A DNA stretch of 64,000 nt from Sebaldella sp. S0638. Its GTDB lineage: Bacteria; Fusobacteriota; Fusobacteriia; Fusobacteriales; Leptotrichiaceae. The stretch covers positions 124,001 to 188,000 of the forward strand of contig NZ_JAMZGM010000001.1 in the NCBI RefSeq assembly GCF_024158605.1. The letters are read 5' to 3'. The translations under genes were made by a program, and so were the position numbers. The notes beneath the pieces were generated by a model. The model was given only the letters and a program-made list of their open reading frames with translations, was not told the DNA's origin and made no database searches. Of this stretch, positions 34,220-42,096 are shown in pieces (the first letter of the stretch is position 1; every line of letters begins with the position of its first letter).

Positions 34220-35098
34220 TTATACATTTATATTTTCCAGTACTTCATTCCATACTTTTGTTATTTCTGTAGTCTGGAAATAGTTAAAAATTATTGAAGG
34301 ATTTGGTAATTCCTTATGATCTTTTATTTCTGTCTGTGTTAATCTTCTTCCGTATTTTTTATAGTTCATAAACAGCATATTTTTTAATTTTTGTTTTGAA
34401 TATTTTGTTATTCTCTCAGTTTTTATCTCAAAACCTGCCAGTCTTCTCAAACTGTTCATATCTGTAAATCTGCTTGATAATACCGATCTTGAATAAGGAA
34501 ATCCGTTTTCTTTCAAATCCGAAAAAGTAGCTCCATATACTTCTTTTCCTATTTTCAGCGATATTTCCCTGTACAGCTTTATTAGCTCTTCATTGGAATG
34601 TTCCGCTCTTTTTAAGTTTCTTACAGGTTCTTCACCGAGAAACATAAGAAATTTGTTCCAGCTTCCAAAACGTGTTCTGATAGAGTCTATACATATACCA
34701 GTTTCTTTTTTCATTACATCCGAAGTTATTACATCGTAATTTTGTTTTATTCTGTAATACTCTTTTATTATTTCTCCGTTGGTATATGAATATACTTTCA
34801 GCTTAATTCCGAATATCTCGTTTAGTTCGTCAGGAGTCCAGAGTTTCTTTATATATCTGTAGCTGGGCATTCCTTTTAGGTTCCCTATTTTGGATATATG
34901 TTTTAATTCTCCTGCTTTGATCTTTTCTTTTATCAAATCTAAAAGTATCTCTTTATCATACTCAATGTATTCTCTTTTTTTTCTTTTGGCAGATCTCTTT
35001 TTTGAGCTGCTTTTTCTCTGAATTTTTTTCTCAGTTTCTTCCTCTTGGTCAGAATGTTTCAAAATTTCCGACTCTAAATTATTTTTTTCATTGTACAT
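34220..35098 (-). CDS. Homing-endonuclease-associated-repeat protein (HNH_repeat)
   Basis: 292 residues. A highly basic N-terminus (KKIQRKSSSKKRSAKRKKREYIEYDKE) is followed by four related 50-60-residue units of the form helix - 'G..T..D......S...I..RFGSWN.LL..LG'. They are about 50-100 (LKGMPSYRYIKKLWTPDELNEIFG), 108-160 (ITSDVMKKETGICIDSIRTRFGSWNKFLMFLGEEP), 165-215 (VYGATFSDLKENGFPYSRSVLSSRFTDMNSLRRLAGFE) and 225-287. These match the DNA-binding repeats that accompany HNH homing endonucleases. No HNH catalytic motif is present, so it is likely only DNA-binding. Its role is unknown; the promoter region carries palindromes it might bind itself. Confidence 0.7.
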   Translation of the reverse strand: MYNEKNNLESEILKHSDQEEETEKKIQRKSSSKKRSAKRKKREYIEYDKEILLDLIKEKIKAGELKHISKIGNLKGMPSYRYIKKLWTPDELNEIFGIKLKVYSYTNGEIIKEYYRIKQNYDVITSDVMKKETGICIDSIRTRFGSWNKFLMFLGEEPVRNLKRAEHSNEELIKLYREISLKIGKEVYGATFSDLKENGFPYSRSVLSSRFTDMNSLRRLAGFEIKTERITKYSKQKLKNMLFMNYKKYGRRLTQTEIKDHKELPNPSIIFNYFQTTEITKVWNEVLENINV

Positions 35099-35315
35099 TT
35101 TATATCAACCGCCTTCTGGTATTTTGTTTTATAATTTCCAAAAAACATAAAATCCTTCACTCTATACTTAATTACCTGCCCTTTTACTGTATAAGCCACA
35201 AAAAACTGTATTATGTTTATAACGGTCTTTTTAATATCCCTGTTGCCTGAAACTTTTTCCGTTTATAAAATTCTACTTTCTCACCCAATTATAAATTTTA
35301 ATAATATATTATTAT

Positions 35316-35328
35316 GGAACATAGTTCC
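35316..35328. promoter_or_regulatory. GGAAC-N3-GTTCC palindrome in the leader of the HNH-repeat gene
   Basis: Perfect 13-bp palindrome GGAACATAGTTCC, about 220 bp before the start at 35098. Two related sites lie at 35435 and 35609. The stretch 35099-35315 shows no gene. Confidence 0.5.
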
Positions 35329-35434
35329 GAAAATGACGTAGGTTTTATATTGATTATTAATTCCAAAAAATGATTATCAATAGAAAGTACTGATATTTAT
35401 ATGCTTTAAAGTTTGTTCTCCAAAAAACACTTTT

Positions 35435-35484
35435 GGAACTATATTCCTATTAGTTATTATAGTTCTTTTATATCATTTTGTCAA
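35435..35484 (-). promoter_or_regulatory. Consensus promoter with start-site operator for the HNH-repeat gene
   Basis: Minus strand TTGACA (35479-35484), 17-bp spacer, TATAAT (35456-35461). The palindrome GGAACTATATTCC (35435-35447) sits eight bases beyond the -10, over the start site. The leader to 35098 would be about 350 nt. Confidence 0.72.
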
Positions 35485-35608
35485 TAAAAAAAATTTATAT
35501 TTATTTAATTATTTTATCTTATATCTATATATTTAAAAAATCAAGCTAAACATTTTAACAATATTATATGAACCAAGCATTGTTTTATAATCTAATTTAA
35601 ATCATTTT

Positions 35609-35620
35609 GGAACAACGTTC
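35609..35620. promoter_or_regulatory. Third GGAAC-N3-GTTC site
   Basis: GGAACAACGTTC, about 125 bp upstream of the -35 box, sharing the arms of the sites at 35316 and 35435. Together they would allow repression by looping. Confidence 0.4.
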
Positions 35621-35636
35621 TTTTTTATAAAAAATA

Positions 35637-35672
35637 TTAGCAGATAAATTAGTATATTAATTTATCTGCTAA
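35637..35672 (-). terminator. Second, strong terminator after the glycyl-radical operon
   Basis: Perfect 15-bp stem TTAGCAGATAAATTA/TAATTTATCTGCTAA with a six-base loop, then TATTTTTTAT on the minus strand. Confidence 0.85.
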
Positions 35673-35679
35673 GCAAAAA

Positions 35680-35762
35680 AATAAGGCTTGATTAAGTGTA
35701 AAATATATCTTATTCTCAGTTATTATCTGATTTCAAGTTATATTTCAGCAATCAGCCTTATT
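35680..35762 (-). terminator. First terminator after the glycyl-radical operon
   Basis: Arms AATAAGGCT(T)GATT and AATCAGCCTTATT enclose about 55 bases with no strong inner stem; TTTTTTT follows on the minus strand. It starts six bases after the EIIA stop. Confidence 0.6.
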
Positions 35763-35768
35763 CTTATT

Positions 35769-36266
35769 TTATGCTGTATATTTATTCAGAAGTTCCAATA
35801 CTTCTGATTCTGAATCTGTATTTTCCAGTTTTTCCCTGAATTCATCATCCAAAATAGATTTTGAAAGTTTTATCAGTATCTCCAAATGTTCATTTGAGGC
35901 ATTTTCCTCAGATACTGCTATCATAAAAACATACTTTACTTCCTCGTCTTCATCCCATTCTATCTCTTTTGTGAGTCTGGCAAAGGCAATTCCCGATTCC
36001 ACCACTGAATTACATTTTCCGTGAGGAATAGCAAATGAATAACCTACAGATGTGGGATAACTTTCCTCTCTTTCTTTCAGTGCCGCTACAAAACCTTCTG
36101 TATGACAGAAATTACATTTTTGGCAATTATCCAGTTCTTTTTCTTTCCAGACACAGTTTAACTTTTTGTCATTTTGTATAAGTTCTGCGAGCTTTACAAG
36201 CACTTCTTCCTTATTTGCCGCATCTAAATGCAGTGTTATAAGATTTTCATTAATCAATGTACTCAT
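35769..36266 (-). CDS. PTS fructose-family EIIA with a cysteine-rich insertion
   Basis: 165 residues from the ATG at 36266, which has GGAGG upstream; a further 20 in-frame codons upstream lack a site and overlap the activase. The active histidine is His82 in YSFAIPHGKCNS. The core (YVFMIAVSEENASNEHLEILIKLSKSILDDEF) is normal. Between helix 1 and the active site is an unusual segment with Cys38, Cys48, Cys51 and Cys54 (DNCQKCNFCHTEGF) plus Cys85 beside the histidine, which looks like a metal or redox site. It is the last gene of the operon with the glycyl-radical enzyme and should feed the divergent EIIBC. Confidence 0.88.
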   Translation of the reverse strand: MSTLINENLITLHLDAANKEEVLVKLAELIQNDKKLNCVWKEKELDNCQKCNFCHTEGFVAALKEREESYPTSVGYSFAIPHGKCNSVVESGIAFARLTKEIEWDEDEEVKYVFMIAVSEENASNEHLEILIKLSKSILDDEFREKLENTDSESEVLELLNKYTA

Positions 36267-36294
36267 TTTCTTTTCCTCCAAAATACTTTTTACT

Positions 36295-37206
36295 TTACTT
36301 GTTTCTGTATACTTTTTTACATCCAAGTTCCCTGAATTTCACAAGCCAGCTATCCACTTCACTGTCTTCGGGCATTTTTACTTCCACCTCATACTCATCA
36401 CCTATACTGTCTGCTTTATTCTTGCCAAAATTGTGATAAGGAAGAATTTCTATTCCCAGAAGATCAGGATATTTCTTCTCAAGCTCTGCTATTTTCCTAA
36501 AATGTTTTTCTGTTATATTATGTTTGGGTATAAACGGACATCTTATTATTATATCCTTTTTCTTTGAGCAAATTAAGTCCAAATTTTCTAAAATTTTGTT
36601 TAAATCCTTAATACCTATTAATTTTTCAGATAATTCATCCTCACTTACTTTATAGTCAAACAAGAATAAGTCAGTATACTCTGCTACTCTTTCCACACTT
36701 TCCTTTGAGGCAAAACCGCTTGTTTCTACAGTTACGTGTATTCCCTGCTCTTTTGCCTCTTTTGCCAGAGCTGCTGTGAATTCCTGCTGACTAAGCGGCT
36801 CTCCGCCTGAAATAGTAATCCCTCCGCCTGTATTATCAAAGAATTTTTTGTCTTTTTTTACTTCGGATATAATTTCATTTACGCTCATTGATTTTCCATA
36901 TATACTTAATGCATTTACCAGACATGCTTCGACACACTTACCGCATAATATGCATTTTGAATAATCTGTACAGTGTTTGTTATTTTCAAATTTATGTACA
37001 TTTGCCGGACATACTGTTTCACATTTACCACACATTATACATTTATTTGCATCATATGATAACTGCGGCTGAAATTTTTTTGATTCAGGATTATGGCACC
37101 ATAGACAGTTCAGCGGACACCCCTTCAAAAAAACCGTTGTTCTTATTCCCGGACCGTCATGTATTGAAAATTTTTGTATATCCAGTATGACTCCTTTTCT
37201 GTCCAT
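36295..37206 (-). CDS. Glycyl-radical enzyme activase (radical SAM, PflC type)
   Basis: A 303-residue radical-SAM protein that installs the glycyl radical on the partner enzyme. The cluster motif is C30-x3-C34-x2-C37 (LKGCPLNCLWCHNPE). Two ferredoxin-type 4Fe-4S motifs follow at about 56-100 (CIMCGKCETVCP and CILCGKCVEAC), a feature of the non-PFL activases (PflC, YbiY, DhaB2, CutD). GGGITISGGEPLSQ and HVTVETSGF are the SAM-binding segments. AGGAT lies before the ATG. It lies 72 bp after the glycyl-radical enzyme gene. Confidence 0.94.
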   Translation of the reverse strand: MDRKGVILDIQKFSIHDGPGIRTTVFLKGCPLNCLWCHNPESKKFQPQLSYDANKCIMCGKCETVCPANVHKFENNKHCTDYSKCILCGKCVEACLVNALSIYGKSMSVNEIISEVKKDKKFFDNTGGGITISGGEPLSQQEFTAALAKEAKEQGIHVTVETSGFASKESVERVAEYTDLFLFDYKVSEDELSEKLIGIKDLNKILENLDLICSKKKDIIIRCPFIPKHNITEKHFRKIAELEKKYPDLLGIEILPYHNFGKNKADSIGDEYEVEVKMPEDSEVDSWLVKFRELGCKKVYRNK

Positions 37207-37278
37207 TTTTATCCTTTCATTTATTTACTTACTCCAAATCTTTGTTTGATACGAAATATTTATGCTCTGCTTCTTTTC

Positions 37279-39561
37279 TTAATCATTCAGCGTTCTGTTC
37301 AAAATTTCTTCCTGTACATCTCTGTCCAGATTTACGAATTTTGCACTGAATCCTCCTACTCTTACTACAAGATTAGGAAACTTTTCAGGATTCTTATATG
37401 CTTCTTCGAGCTCTCCTTTTCCTACCACAGTTACCATTAACTGAGGGCCGCCGTTCTCAAAATAAGTTTTGAACATGCCTTTCATTATATCTCTGTTGCT
37501 GTTAAACATATTTTTGCTGAATTTTATATTTTGTACAGAACCGGCATGAAGATTTGCTTTTAATTTTACCAGTGAATTTAACATTGCCGTAGGACCGTTT
37601 TTATCTGCACCGCTTTGGGGATTATTTGCATTACTCATATATACTCCCGAAAGTCTTCCGTCAGCAGAAGCGCTTGTTGCTCTTCCCCATTCTGTATTTA
37701 CCTGATTATTTATTATAACAACCAGATAAGAAAATAATCCTGCTTCTTTTGCTGAATTTCTTATACCATTACAGATGTAATTATGTATATCCACAGCTAT
37801 ATCATCTGCATAAGAATCATCATTACCGTATTTCGGCGCATTTACCAGTGCTCTTCTCATCTCCTCAAAACCATTAAAGTTTTTATTCACAGCCTCCACT
37901 ACTTCTGCCAGTGTATATTTTTTATCTTCAAATACTACTTTTTTTATGGCTGTTAATGAATCTGTGGCATTAGTATTGCCGTATAATTCATTTGTTCCGC
38001 CGAGATACTCCACTCCGCCGTCAAGAAGCATCTCTCCCCTTCCTATACAGTCGTCTGTAAGAAGGCTTGTAAATATAAAGCCGCACAGATTATTCATCAC
38101 TTTATATGAATATGCCTGAGCTTTTGATGTGATATCAATATAATAATCAAGAAGCTTTTTATACTGGCTGACTACTTCGTTAAAATCTGTTATTTTATCA
38201 GGTGTTTTTAATTCCACACCTCCGCTTTTATTTAAATTATCCCACGGATCTATCCCGCCGTTTAACGAAATATTCAAAATTTTCAGTATATTCATACATG
38301 TATTTGGTGTTCCTACACTTTTCCCGGATATAACAAATTCCCCGCACCCGAAAGGTACATACTGTTCCGCTGTTTTTTCATCTACCTGCATAGAATTCAT
38401 AACTGCGGGAACATTCACATCATCATTGTACAGAATAGGATATGTTAGTCCCTCACCTATTGCATCCAAAGCATCATTATAGATTTCTTCGTTCATTCCG
38501 CTATAAATTCTCAATGTAAACTGAGGTTCGGTATCTTTATTTTCTCTTACTGCCTGTATTGCAAGTTTACAGAATATATCAGCAGTTTTTGGATTTTTTC
38601 TTCCTTTTCCGCCTACTATTACTCTTCCGTTTACTGTTGTTTTTCTGAATTCAATCAGTTTAAAGAGTGATTTTATGTACTCTTTGGCTTCATCTTCGGT
38701 AAGTCTTCCGGCTTTCAGGTCTGCTGCTAACAGTTCTCCAAGGTAATCATCCATTCTTCCGAAATTTACCACAGCTGCCAGCAGGCTGAAAAACCATGTA
38801 AGCTGTATACCTTCCAGTAATGTTACCGGTTTTCTTACTTTTATATTTTCCATTGCCGTGATCAGATTGTCCAGTTCTTTTCTTCTTTTTTCATCTGCTT
38901 CATTTTTAGCTGTTTTTGCCAGTTCTATATGATAATCTGCTGTTTTTACAAGCATATCAAGACATCCTAAAAAGCTTTTATAAACATGCTGTTTTTTTTC
39001 ATCATTTGTATTTTCCAGTTTTTTCGTAAGAATCTCTCTTAGTCCTGATACTCCGTTTTCTACCAGAATGTTATAATTAAGATACATTCCGCTGAGCCTT
39101 GCAGTAGCTATTGCCGGATACTTTACATCCACAAATTTTCCCATTGTGTCATCTTTTAGCACATCATTAAAATATATAGTTCTTGTATCATTTTTATCCC
39201 AGTATTTTTCCATTACATCTACTCTTGCTTTCATAGTTTCATCAGTAAGTTTTTCCCTGAAAGCCTTTAACTTGGAAAAGATACAATAATGCCCCACTCC
39301 GCCTATAGAAGTCACACTCCCGAATCCTACAGGAAGTGCGTCCACACGACCGAGAACAAGATCCTGTTTCTCTATATTTCTGAACATTTTCGGATATATT
39401 ACTTTCAGACATTCCAGTTCTCTTTTAAAAATATTACCGTTTGAATATTTCTCGTGTGTTCTGGTATATTCTTCCATTACATTAAGCTGTTCCTCAAGTG
39501 TCTTTTCACATTCTACCTTTTTATTTACTTCCACTTGCTCAACTACGCTTTTATCATTCAT
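37279..39561 (-). CDS. Glycyl-radical enzyme, PflD/YbiW-like, PTS-associated
   Basis: 760 residues. The thiyl cysteine is Cys406 in VPFGCGEF with Glu408 two positions on, the GCxE arrangement of dehydratase/lyase-type enzymes rather than the CC of pyruvate formate-lyase. The radical glycine is Gly737 in VVRVGGFSAKF near the C-terminus. The substrate is unknown. The operon also holds an activase and a fructose-type EIIA, with an EIIBC transcribed divergently. This echoes E. coli frw-pflDC, so a phosphorylated sugar or anhydrohexitol is likelier than pyruvate. I recall reports of anhydrohexitol-6-phosphate lyase activity for PflD/YbiW, which I could not check. Confidence 0.9.
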   Translation of the reverse strand: MNDKSVVEQVEVNKKVECEKTLEEQLNVMEEYTRTHEKYSNGNIFKRELECLKVIYPKMFRNIEKQDLVLGRVDALPVGFGSVTSIGGVGHYCIFSKLKAFREKLTDETMKARVDVMEKYWDKNDTRTIYFNDVLKDDTMGKFVDVKYPAIATARLSGMYLNYNILVENGVSGLREILTKKLENTNDEKKQHVYKSFLGCLDMLVKTADYHIELAKTAKNEADEKRRKELDNLITAMENIKVRKPVTLLEGIQLTWFFSLLAAVVNFGRMDDYLGELLAADLKAGRLTEDEAKEYIKSLFKLIEFRKTTVNGRVIVGGKGRKNPKTADIFCKLAIQAVRENKDTEPQFTLRIYSGMNEEIYNDALDAIGEGLTYPILYNDDVNVPAVMNSMQVDEKTAEQYVPFGCGEFVISGKSVGTPNTCMNILKILNISLNGGIDPWDNLNKSGGVELKTPDKITDFNEVVSQYKKLLDYYIDITSKAQAYSYKVMNNLCGFIFTSLLTDDCIGRGEMLLDGGVEYLGGTNELYGNTNATDSLTAIKKVVFEDKKYTLAEVVEAVNKNFNGFEEMRRALVNAPKYGNDDSYADDIAVDIHNYICNGIRNSAKEAGLFSYLVVIINNQVNTEWGRATSASADGRLSGVYMSNANNPQSGADKNGPTAMLNSLVKLKANLHAGSVQNIKFSKNMFNSNRDIMKGMFKTYFENGGPQLMVTVVGKGELEEAYKNPEKFPNLVVRVGGFSAKFVNLDRDVQEEILNRTLND

Positions 39562-39602
39562 AAGTATTCCTCCATATCTAATAAGTTACTTCTCTTGAAC
39601 TA

Positions 39603-39631
39603 AATATACCACACTTTATTTACTTTGTAAA
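39603..39631 (-). promoter_or_regulatory. Promoter of the glycyl-radical operon
   Basis: Minus strand TTTACA (39626-39631), 17-bp spacer ending TGG, TATATT (39603-39608). An operator arm overlaps the -35. Confidence 0.7.
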
Positions 39632-39688
39632 TATAAATTTGTAATAACAAATTTATATTTAAAATTTAGTATTTACAAATTTATATTT
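39629..39688. promoter_or_regulatory. Three GntR-type operator half-sites between divergent promoters
   Basis: AAATATAAATTTGT (39629-39642) and ACAAATTTATATTT (39647-39660) form a perfect 14-bp inverted repeat around AATA. A third copy, ACAAATTTATATTT (39675-39688), lies in the spacer of the plus promoter. The nearby GntR/UTRA regulator is the obvious candidate; its own leader also holds TACAAATTT just before the start. Confidence 0.75.
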
Positions 39689-39700
39689 TCGGGGTATACT
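39672..39700 (+). promoter_or_regulatory. Promoter of the divergent EIIBC gene
   Basis: TTTACA (39672-39677), 17-bp spacer containing the third operator, TATACT (39695-39700). Confidence 0.7.
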
Positions 39701-39743
39701 CTACTTGTAGAAAAATATTAAAGAATTTTTTTAGGAGGACTTT

Positions 39744-41207
39744 ATGGAAACAAATAAGACGAATGACGGGATCTTTCTAATTGGTGTAACAGGATGCCCT
39801 ACAGGGGTGGCTCACACGTACATTGCTGCTGAAAGCCTGCAAAAAGCTGCCGAAAAAGCCGGTATTTCTATTAAGGTAGAAACAAACGGATCAATAGGCG
39901 TAGAAAATTCTCCCACACCTGAAGAAATAGAAAAGGCAGCGGCTGTCATTGTTGCATGCGATAAACAGGTTGATTTAGACAGATTTGCCGGGAAAAAAGT
40001 GCTTTTTGTCCCAATAAAAAAAGTTGTAAAAGGTGCTGATGAAACTATTGAAAGAGTACTGAACGAAGATATCCCCGTATATAAGGAGGAATTAGCAGAA
40101 AAAGCTTCTTCGGAAAACAAAGAAAACAGCAGTAAGCTGAATCTCTCCACTGCTAGGGGTAATATTTACAAATATCTTATGAATGGTGTCTCACACATGA
40201 TTCCCTTCGTAATAGTCGGTGGAATTTTAATAGCTTTATCTCTGGCACTTGGCGGAAAGCCTACTCCTCAGGGATTACAGATTCCTGAAGAAAGCCGTTG
40301 GAACAGTATTTTGAATATAGGAGTTCTCGGTTTTAAGCTTATGATTCCTATATTGGCAGGATATATAGCTTATGCTATAGGTGACAGACCGGCTCTTGCT
40401 CCGGGTATTATAGGAGGATGGATTGCCAATGACGGTTCTTTCTACAATGCCCCGTCTGGAACAGGATTTATAGGTGCTATTATTGCCGGATTTCTTGTTG
40501 GTTACTTTGTATTATTTATGAAAAAGTTTAACTGGCCTAAGATACTCCAGCCGCTTTTACCTATTATGATTATTCCTATTCTTGGTACATTATTTATAGG
40601 TGCTGTATTTATCTTTATTATTGGTGCTCCTATAGCTTCTTTAATGACAGCTATGACAAATGTGCTGATTAATCTTTCGTCTGGAAGTATTGTAGTAATA
40701 GGTCTGGTAATGGGACTTATGCAGGGATTCGACATGGGCGGCCCTTTCGGGAAAGTTGTACTGCTCTTTAACCTTGGATTGATTGCCAGCGGACAGACTT
40801 TATTTATGGGTGCACAGGCATGTGCAATTCCTGTAGCTCCTCTGGGAATGGCTATTTCTACATTTATCGGAAGAAAGCTTTTTTCCGAGGAAGAATTCGA
40901 GAACGGTAAGGCTGCATTTGCAATGGGACTTGTAGGTATCTCAGAGGGTGCAATACCTTTTGCCGCTGCCGATCCTCTTGCAGTATTTCCGGCTAATATG
41001 ATCGGAAGTGCAGTAGCCTGTATCGCTTCTCTGTTATTCGGAGTTACATGCAGTGTGGCGCACGGAGGCCCTATCATAGTTCTTCTTGGTGCAATGAATA
41101 AACCGTTTCTTGCATTACTGGCTATGATTTTAGGTTCACTTGTTACAGCATTTATTTCACTTGGAATAAAATCTATACGTTACAGAAAAAGACAGCTGGT
41201 GCTGTAA
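39744..41207 (+). CDS. PTS fructose-family EIIBC component
   Basis: 487 residues. EIIB spans 1-105 with the phospho-cysteine Cys18 (GVTGCPTGVAHTYIAAESL). The EIIC domain begins near residue 135 (YKYLMNGVSHMIPFVIVGGILIALSLAL) and includes GDRPALAPGIIGGWIANDGSFYNAPSGTGFIGAIIAGFLVGY, GFDMGGPFGKV and ISEGAIPFAAADPL, all fructose-family hallmarks. AGGAGG precedes the ATG. It should transport and phosphorylate the substrate of the divergent glycyl-radical operon, with the Cys-rich EIIA as donor. It has its own strong terminator. Confidence 0.93.
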   Translation: METNKTNDGIFLIGVTGCPTGVAHTYIAAESLQKAAEKAGISIKVETNGSIGVENSPTPEEIEKAAAVIVACDKQVDLDRFAGKKVLFVPIKKVVKGADETIERVLNEDIPVYKEELAEKASSENKENSSKLNLSTARGNIYKYLMNGVSHMIPFVIVGGILIALSLALGGKPTPQGLQIPEESRWNSILNIGVLGFKLMIPILAGYIAYAIGDRPALAPGIIGGWIANDGSFYNAPSGTGFIGAIIAGFLVGYFVLFMKKFNWPKILQPLLPIMIIPILGTLFIGAVFIFIIGAPIASLMTAMTNVLINLSSGSIVVIGLVMGLMQGFDMGGPFGKVVLLFNLGLIASGQTLFMGAQACAIPVAPLGMAISTFIGRKLFSEEEFENGKAAFAMGLVGISEGAIPFAAADPLAVFPANMIGSAVACIASLLFGVTCSVAHGGPIIVLLGAMNKPFLALLAMILGSLVTAFISLGIKSIRYRKRQLVL

Positions 41208-41222
41208 AAACCAGAACAGGAA

Positions 41223-41265
41223 AAAATACTCTTTTATTGCCGAAACCGGTATAAAAGAGTATTTT
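41223..41265 (+). terminator. Terminator after EIIBC
   Basis: Perfect 15-bp stem AAAATACTCTTTTAT/ATAAAAGAGTATTTT with a 13-base loop and a trailing T, 15 bp past the stop. Confidence 0.85.
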
Positions 41266-41286
41266 TCTTATTCTTATCTATTTTTA

Positions 41287-41315
41287 TTGATTATTTACAG
41301 CATTAGTTATATAAT
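41287..41315 (+). promoter_or_regulatory. Promoter of the GntR regulator gene
   Basis: TTGATT (41287-41292), 17-bp spacer, TATAAT (41310-41315), 47 bp before the start. TACAAATTT, matching the operator core, lies at 41343-41351. Confidence 0.75.
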
Positions 41316-41361
41316 GATATAAAGAGATAACAAAATAATCACTACAAATTTGGAGGTAATT

Positions 41362-42045
41362 TTGAAATATATTGATATTTATGAAGATATAAAACAGAGA
41401 ATACTAAATAAGAAATATCAGTCATGGAGTCCTCTTGACGGGGAAGTAATGCTCTGTAATTATTACGGAGTGAGCCGTACTACCATCAGAAAAGCAATTT
41501 CCATGCTGAAAAAAGAAGGATTTATTCATTCCAGACAAGGATCGGGAATATTTGTAAATCCTCCGGAATTTTATGAAGACCAGAATTTGAAGAGTTTATC
41601 CGAAATGCTGGATTCACATACTCTAAAGACAAAAGTAGTAAAATTTGAAAAAAATGTAAAAAATAAAGAACTTTCCGAAATGTTTAATGTTCATCCAGAC
41701 AGTAATTTTTTCCATTATCTGAGAGTAAGGATTATAGATGAAGTGCCGAAGGTCATAGAAGAGACATATATGCCGGAATTTTTATTTAAGGAAATGACTA
41801 AGGAAGTAGTGGAAAAATCTATGTTCGACTTTATCGAGAATACTTCAGGATATAAAATAAGCCATGATTCCAAAGAGATAAAAGGTGTACAGCTCACAAA
41901 AGACGAGGCAAAACTGCTTAATCATAAGGAAAATGACATTGCCCTTGAAATAACTCATAAAGTTTATCTCATAAAATCTATACTTGCACAGTATACTAAA
42001 GAAATAATTATTGATAACTTTTTTAAGGTTATTACCGTAAAATAA
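41362..42045 (+). CDS. GntR family regulator with UTRA domain
   Basis: 227 residues of the HutC/FarR subfamily. The winged helix spans about 1-68 (KYIDIYEDIKQRILNKKYQSWSPLDGEVMLCNYYGVSRTTIRKAISMLKKEGFIHSRQGSGIFV). The UTRA effector domain follows (FHYLRVRIIDEVPKVIEETYMPEFLF). The start is a TTG at 41362, because GGAGG lies five bases before it; an upstream TTG would include that site. It probably controls the divergent EIIBC/glycyl-radical promoters, and itself, in response to the phosphorylated substrate. Confidence 0.93.
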   Translation: MKYIDIYEDIKQRILNKKYQSWSPLDGEVMLCNYYGVSRTTIRKAISMLKKEGFIHSRQGSGIFVNPPEFYEDQNLKSLSEMLDSHTLKTKVVKFEKNVKNKELSEMFNVHPDSNFFHYLRVRIIDEVPKVIEETYMPEFLFKEMTKEVVEKSMFDFIENTSGYKISHDSKEIKGVQLTKDEAKLLNHKENDIALEITHKVYLIKSILAQYTKEIIIDNFFKVITVK

Positions 42046-42085
42046 AAAATCCCCTGAGTTTTGGATGAATATTCAGGGGATTTTT
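42045..42085. terminator. Bidirectional terminator between the GntR and acetyltransferase genes
   Basis: Thirteen-bp stem AAAAATCCCCTGA/TCAGGGGATTTTT with a 15-base loop; A/T-rich on both sides, so it serves both converging genes. Confidence 0.9.
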
Positions 42086-42096
42086 ATATTAATATT

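Noticed and set aside
35316-35328. LexA box before the HNH-repeat gene
   Set aside because: The arm spacing is three bases; Bacillus-type LexA boxes have four. Left as an unnamed palindrome.
37279-39561. Pyruvate formate-lyase
   Set aside because: The active site reads GCGE, not the adjacent Cys pair of PFL, the activase carries extra ferredoxin clusters, and the operon is PTS-linked.
40502-41077. Long minus-strand frame of 191 codons opposite the EIIBC gene
   Set aside because: Pure shadow of a well-recognised EIIC domain on the other strand; no site and an improbable composition.
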